The notes beneath the pieces were generated by a model, which was not told the origin of the DNA, made no database searches, and worked only from the letters and a program-made list of their open reading frames with translations. Positions 60,032 to 64,000 of a stretch of DNA of 64,000 nucleotides are shown piece after piece. Both the position numbers and the translations under genes were made by a program. Every line of letters starts with the position of its first letter. Position 1 is the first letter of the stretch. This DNA comes from Phallusia mammillata (lineage: Eukaryota > Chordata > Ascidiacea > Phlebobranchia > Ascidiidae): positions 205,516 through 269,515 of the forward strand of contig QLIY01000077.1 of NCBI GenBank assembly GCA_003260075.1, given 5' to 3'.

Positions 60032-61424
60032 ATGTTCTCGAAATATATGTTGCTTGACAGCCAGGTAAACATGTAAAACGTTAAAGTGTCATTCTTGTCG
60101 TTTTTTATCACTAAAAATTTCAATTAACAGCTTTAAAGGCATAAACAATTGTTAATTAGCCCATTTTAAACCAAAAAGTGACTATTTTTGTTCAACATAT
60201 TTTTGTTTCTTAGTTTCTGATGCAAAGTGCAGAAAAGAGATTAAAGTTAGTGCAAAAAGATACAACATCAACAAAATGGAGATCATTGTACAGTCAACTT
60301 GCTGAAGCTGAAGAACGAGATGAAACTTCTGATGATGAACATAAACCATTCTCAAAGGTTGGTCTCCAAAATAGTTATCCCCCCCCCCCAACTTGCTGAA
60401 GCTGAAGAACGAGATGAAACTTCTGATGATGAACATGAACCATTCTCAAAGGTTGGTCTCCAAAATAGTTAATACTACATTTCGCTCCTGTGTACATGAT
60501 GTGTGCTGGAATGTTTCAAAAGCAATAAGTAGTTCTGACTTTTCTGTTATGATTTGTATTCTTAGTTTAGTTGAACATTTTCTATTTGTTTTGTGTTATT
60601 AAATCAGGAAGATAGTAATGGTTTTGATTTAGTGGTGTAAAATATGTAGTCTTTACCGCTTATCAAATTCTGCAACTATGCTAAACTTTTGTAAATGTAA
60701 AATTGTGTATGTTTAAGTAATATTTATCTGTTGTCACTTTTTCAGCATTTTCACATGTACACCAATCCACTACACCAACTGTACAAGAAAAACAAAGACC
60801 TAAGTAGATTGATTGTCAACTTGTTTCCACTGGAAAATGGATATTCTCTGATGTTTAAAACAGCAACAGGCCATTGCACTGAATCGAAACCACTGCCATA
60901 CGAGGAATATGAAATTCTTGAACACATTGACAATGGAGAGGTAAATACCTAAAAAAAATTATTCACACAAAATTGACCTGATGCAAATTAGTGCCTAAAC
61001 TATGTTTATCGTCATAGAGCATAAAACCCTGGGTTTTGCCCATGGGTAAACCTTCGTTCAACACATTAACAAATGCTGTTAAAAAAAACCTTTGCTAAAA
61101 AGTATGTTTCTGTGTGATGTAGCATACTGTAAGAGGAATTGGCTAAAGTAATTAAAGTGTCATATTCAATTGAAGGCGGAATTGACTATTACAGTACTTA
61201 CATTTAAAACATATATATTGAAAACATGCATGTTAGTTTTATTTCATTGTCTTACAACATTTTGTAAATATTAGATCCCTCCTATGCTGATTGAGACATT
61301 TGAAAACTTCCATGGTGGGATGTTTACATCAGGTTGCATCGTAGCTGAAATCAGGGATTACCGCATCGCTGCCGGTCCAGAGTTTTTTGATACAAAATAT
61401 GTTCTACTCCGACCAACACAACAG
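60032..61424 (+). CDS. SUPT20H: SUPT20H (Spt20 homologue), 5' part
   Basis: Exons 60032-60064, 60214-60357, 60746-60940 and 61275-61424 join in frame, all phase 0. MQSAEKRLK opens a helical N-terminus. It is followed by NPLHQLYKKNKDLSRLIVNL, GYSLMFKT, LPYEEYEILEHIDNGE, PPMLIETFE, GCIVAEIRDYR and YVLLRPTQQ. These are the hallmarks of the Spt20/FAM48A domain. The family is a structural subunit of the SAGA acetyltransferase coactivator in the nucleus. The expected continuation (human: TLICDVHSI) is not found. One possible end is a short exon 61635-61652 coding ECKIS and a stop, just before an AATAAA near 61674, which would give a domain-only protein of about 179 residues. Otherwise later exons lie beyond the window, past the opposite-strand Ig gene. 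Exon 2 has a partial duplicate at 60389-60451. Confidence 0.9.
60289..60470 (+). repeat. Duplicated end of SUPT20H exon 2 around C run 60379-60388
   Basis: AACTTGCTGAAGCTGAAGAA through the donor GGTTGGTCTCC occurs twice. One substitution changes HKPFSK to HEPFSK. The second copy lacks an acceptor. Confidence 0.92.
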
Positions 61425-61899
61425 GTCTGCACATTTTTTCTCTTTTTTGTTTTGCTCTTTGTTTCTGATTTATATTCTCTAATCATCAAACCAAAACATG
61501 TAGATACCACATTTAGTTTAAATCACCATAAAGCAAGCACACATGACACAGATTATGACAGTTACAAATGTGTCTAGTAGGCCATTTTCATATTTTATGT
61601 TGCCCTGTCTACTGTACTACTTATAATTTTGCAGGAATGCAAAATTTCATGACCATTGAAATGAACATTGTGCAATAAAATAGGGGAACATAATTTTATG
61701 TGATACAAATAACGAAATAAATAGATTACAAATAAAATATACAGTACACATTACTGTTGGTAATAGCTTCACCACAAACACTACCATTATGACTAAATTG
61801 ACACATTTTCTTTCCAACGTTGCACTTTACAAATGTCACATGCAACCATAAATCAATAGAATATATTTTTACTTGTTAAGTTCACTCTTAAACTTTTAC

Positions 61900-62270
61900 A
61901 CAACTGATGTCAATTTAACAGATAAACAATTACCAAAACTCTTTTCAAGCTGCGTTTCATGCATAATTTTTGCAATTGCACTTCAAGACTCAATATAGTT
62001 TAATTAACTGAATGCTACTTTTCTTTTGGTTTTGAGATTGAAGTTCTTTCATTTTCTGTGTCCCCTCCCCCCCCCCCTCTTAAACTTTTACACAACTGAT
62101 GTCAATTTAACAGATAAACAATTATCAAAACTCTTTTCAAGCTGCGTTTCATGCATAAATTTTTGCAATTGCACTTCAAGACTCAATATATTTTAATTAA
62201 CTGAGTGCTACTTTTCTTTCGGTTTTGAGATTGAAGTTCTTTCATTTTCTGTGTCCCCGGACATGACATC
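61900..62270. repeat. Duplicated segment around C run 62067-62077
   Basis: CTCTTAAACTTTTACACAAC through TTTTCTGTGTCCCC occurs on both sides of the C run. It includes most of the last exon of the Ig gene, whose complete form is the higher-coordinate copy. Confidence 0.9.
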
Positions 62271-62994
62271 TGTGGAATATGTCAGTTAGTGTGCTACCCA
62301 TGATTTTCTAAACAAGAGGCTGCAGAATTTACAATCCTAATGCAAATAAAAACAAAATATGCAAATGCCTGGCAAGTCACTTTCCCAACCATTTGTACAA
62401 AAAATTAAAATCTTGAATAGTAAACATTTCTTTTTAATCATTGATTTTTGCTTTACAAAAAGGTATACAACTTAGGGACATTGTCCCCCCCCCCTAAAAA
62501 CAAAATATGCAAATGCCTGGCAAGTCACTTTCCCAACCATTTATACAAAAAAATAAAATCTTGAATAGTAAACATTTCTTTTTAAATCATTGATTTTTGC
62601 TTTACAAAAAGGTATACAACTTAGGGACATTGCGTCTTACCATAAAGTCCACTTCTCAGTGATTTGTAGGAACGTCTTTTGTAGACATACAAAACCAGCA
62701 AAACTAGTAACACAATGATTGCAAGTGTTATTAGTACTCCAGCTACAGCGCTAGATCCACCAGTTGACTGATCTGTAAAACACGCATATGTGAAATACAT
62801 ACTTAAAACAAGCTCAACAATGTTGATTTTGTAGTTGTTTTCTTACCTGGTGGTGCAAATTGAGCGAGAGTAACAGTTTGATTTGCTTGTCCAAGTCTGT
62901 TGCTTGCGACACACATATATTTTCCATAATCTTTGCTTTTTACCGATGGGATTCTTAATGTTCCATTTGCCAACAGTTGATAGTGGGTTGCTTT
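62208..62994 (-). CDS. Ig-domain single-pass membrane protein, last three exons
   Basis: Exons 62847-62994, 62641-62772 and 62208-62269 (TAG) join in frame; the 5' part lies past the window or in the unresolved 63-64 kb. The first exon is the C-terminal half of an I-set Ig fold, with GTLRIPSVKSKDYGKYMCVA containing the diagnostic Asp-x-Gly-x-Tyr-x-Cys, then an ASNRLG turn and an NQT glycosylation site. The second has a short Ser/Gly stalk, a membrane span (VAGVLITLAIIVLLVLLVLY) and a basic YKRRSYKS. The third gives a 20-residue tail ending in ISKPKEK. It is a cell-surface adhesion or receptor-type protein with a short tail lacking tyrosine-based signalling motifs. The exact family cannot be told from one half domain. 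SUPT20H runs toward it on the other strand. Confidence 0.8.
62341..62640. repeat. Duplicated intron segment around C run 62485-62494
   Basis: TAAAAACAAAATATGCAAAT through TTAGGGACATTG appears twice with small indels, inside the last intron of the Ig gene. Confidence 0.9.
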
Positions 62995-63000
62995 CTGCAA

Positions 63001-63240
63001 AAAGGCATTTGTGATATTTTGTACTTTGTTGTTGAAGACTTTGGCTATACAGCAATCTAGGTTACTCCAGACCCTATTGGACCAAAAATTTTGTATGGAT
63101 TGACTGATCGATTTTCACCCCCCCCCCTTTGTGATATTTTGTACTTTGTTGTTGAAGACTTTGGCTATACAGCAAATCTAGGTTACTCCAGACCCTATTG
63201 GACCAAAAACTTTTTATGGTTAACTGATCGATTTTTGATT
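63001..63240. repeat. Duplicated segment around C run 63118-63127
   Basis: TTTGTGATATTTTGTACTTT through TGATCGATTTT occurs twice with one-base indels, just upstream of the visible Ig exon. Confidence 0.9.
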
Positions 63241-63499
63241 AGATAAAGTCTTACCATATTATAAATCATTTGTACCTCAAGTTTTGTCAACATTAGGCGA
63301 AGATCGGGGTTAACTGAATTCGGTTTAACACAGGTTTACTGTATTTCATGGTTAGACATAATTTTGAGTCATGTACTTTTTAAAGCACTGATCAAAATAT
63401 GCCGTCTCATTAAACAGGGTTCAACAGTTTTAGATTTAGTATACCAAAATCACATGAACTTAGACTTGGCCAGCAATATGTATATATTTTAACCTAAAG

Positions 63500-64000
63500 G
63501 ACAGTACACCAGGCCTATTGAATGTGCCATACCGAATCAGCCGGTCACCAAGCATACACCACCCCCCCCCCCTCGCTGGTCTGCATAGACGCTTCGGGGC
63601 TGATCCCAGTTATGAATTTACGTTCATCTTATCTTAACCTAATGTTTCTTTACCTACACAACCTTGCAGAACTAGTCTTTTTCCAATGCGTTTTGTAGTA
63701 CACAGTTCAAAGGACCTTCAATATTTTGCGTGTTGTAAGTGCGCTCTTACGGTAAAAAAAATGAAATGAGCATTAGATTAACTTACTTCAGGTGTGCCCC
63801 CCCCCCACAGTACGCCAGGCCCATTGAAGGCACCATACCGAATCAGTCGGTCACCAAGCATACACCACCTCAGTTGGTAGAGCGCGAGTCCCGGACAGAC
63901 TCTTGTCGTGGGTTTGAATCCCACCGCAGGATAGATTTTTGTAGCCTACGCCTTGTCATATGGTGTTGAATGCTTGGTGACCGGCTGATTCGGTATGGCA
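63500..64000. mobile_element. Foldback element with tRNA-like core, broken and full copies
   Basis: The full copy starts at about 63808 with AGTACGCCAGGCCCATTGAA and CATACCGAATCAGTCGGTCA. The centre reads like a tRNA (CAGTTGGTAGAGCGCGAG, then GGGTTTGAATCCCACC). It returns with TGCTTGGTGACCGGCTGATT and CGGTATGGCA, the inverse of the left arm, running off the window end. A left arm alone lies at 63500-63561 and stops at a C run (63562-63572). Another C run (63797-63806) precedes the full copy. Confidence 0.72.

Noticed and set aside
63240-63350. Extra Ig-gene exon ending at the GTAAGA near 63254
   Set aside because: The stretch contains ACAGTAAACCTGTGTTAAAC-type sequence typical of a DNA transposon end, and the translation does not look like an Ig strand.

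Overview
The window looks like nuclear DNA from a solitary ascidian, most likely Ciona. The evidence is compact vertebrate-like genes with many short GT-AG introns, AT-rich introns, and chordate-type orthologues of Rab26/37, calcyphosine-2, Argonaute-2, a Crumbs tail, dihydropyrimidinase and SUPT20H. Many near-identical segment pairs differ by scattered SNPs and small indels, as expected from two alleles of a very heterozygous animal. Ciona savignyi is my best guess, but I cannot prove the species.

Layout: 1-3133 (+) 3' part of a Rab26/37-type GTPase. 3134-9591 is repeat-bearing intergenic DNA. 9592-11381 (+) is a two-exon single-pass membrane protein I do not recognise. 13002-19506 (-) is a 14-exon calcyphosine-2-like EF-hand gene, head to head with 20703-31047 (+), a complete 19-exon Argonaute with an intact slicer tetrad. 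32864-35183 (+) is a small three-exon charged/coiled-coil protein. 37316-37588 (-) is a CRB3-like small Crumbs protein ending in ERLI, with a haplotype duplicate and a diverged partial copy beside it. 39081-46487 is mostly duplicated non-coding sequence with one orphan exon candidate. 46488-53024 (-) and 53842-59097 (-) are a tandem pair of dihydropyrimidinase genes: the first is intact, and the second has a 14-bp exonic deletion that breaks its frame. 60032-61424 (+) is the 5' part of SUPT20H (Spt20, SAGA complex). 62208-62994 (-) holds the last three exons of an Ig-domain membrane protein.

The most striking structural signal is 36 runs of C, almost all 10-12 long. They occur on this strand only, with no matching poly-G runs. 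Most sit exactly between two near-identical copies of the same 60-800 bp of unique sequence. This is best explained as assembly gaps whose placeholder characters became C, flanked by unmerged allelic contig ends. Several apparent exon duplications (Argonaute exons 5, 6, 10 and 11, calcyphosine-2 exon 1, the Crumbs tail, SUPT20H exon 2, the Ig gene's last exon) are therefore probably artefacts. The genuine biology of interest is the dihydropyrimidinase tandem pair with one decaying copy, the vertebrate-style short Crumbs gene, and the hAT-like and tRNA-cored foldback elements in introns and spacers. The genes are unrelated housekeeping and signalling genes and form no operon-like system.
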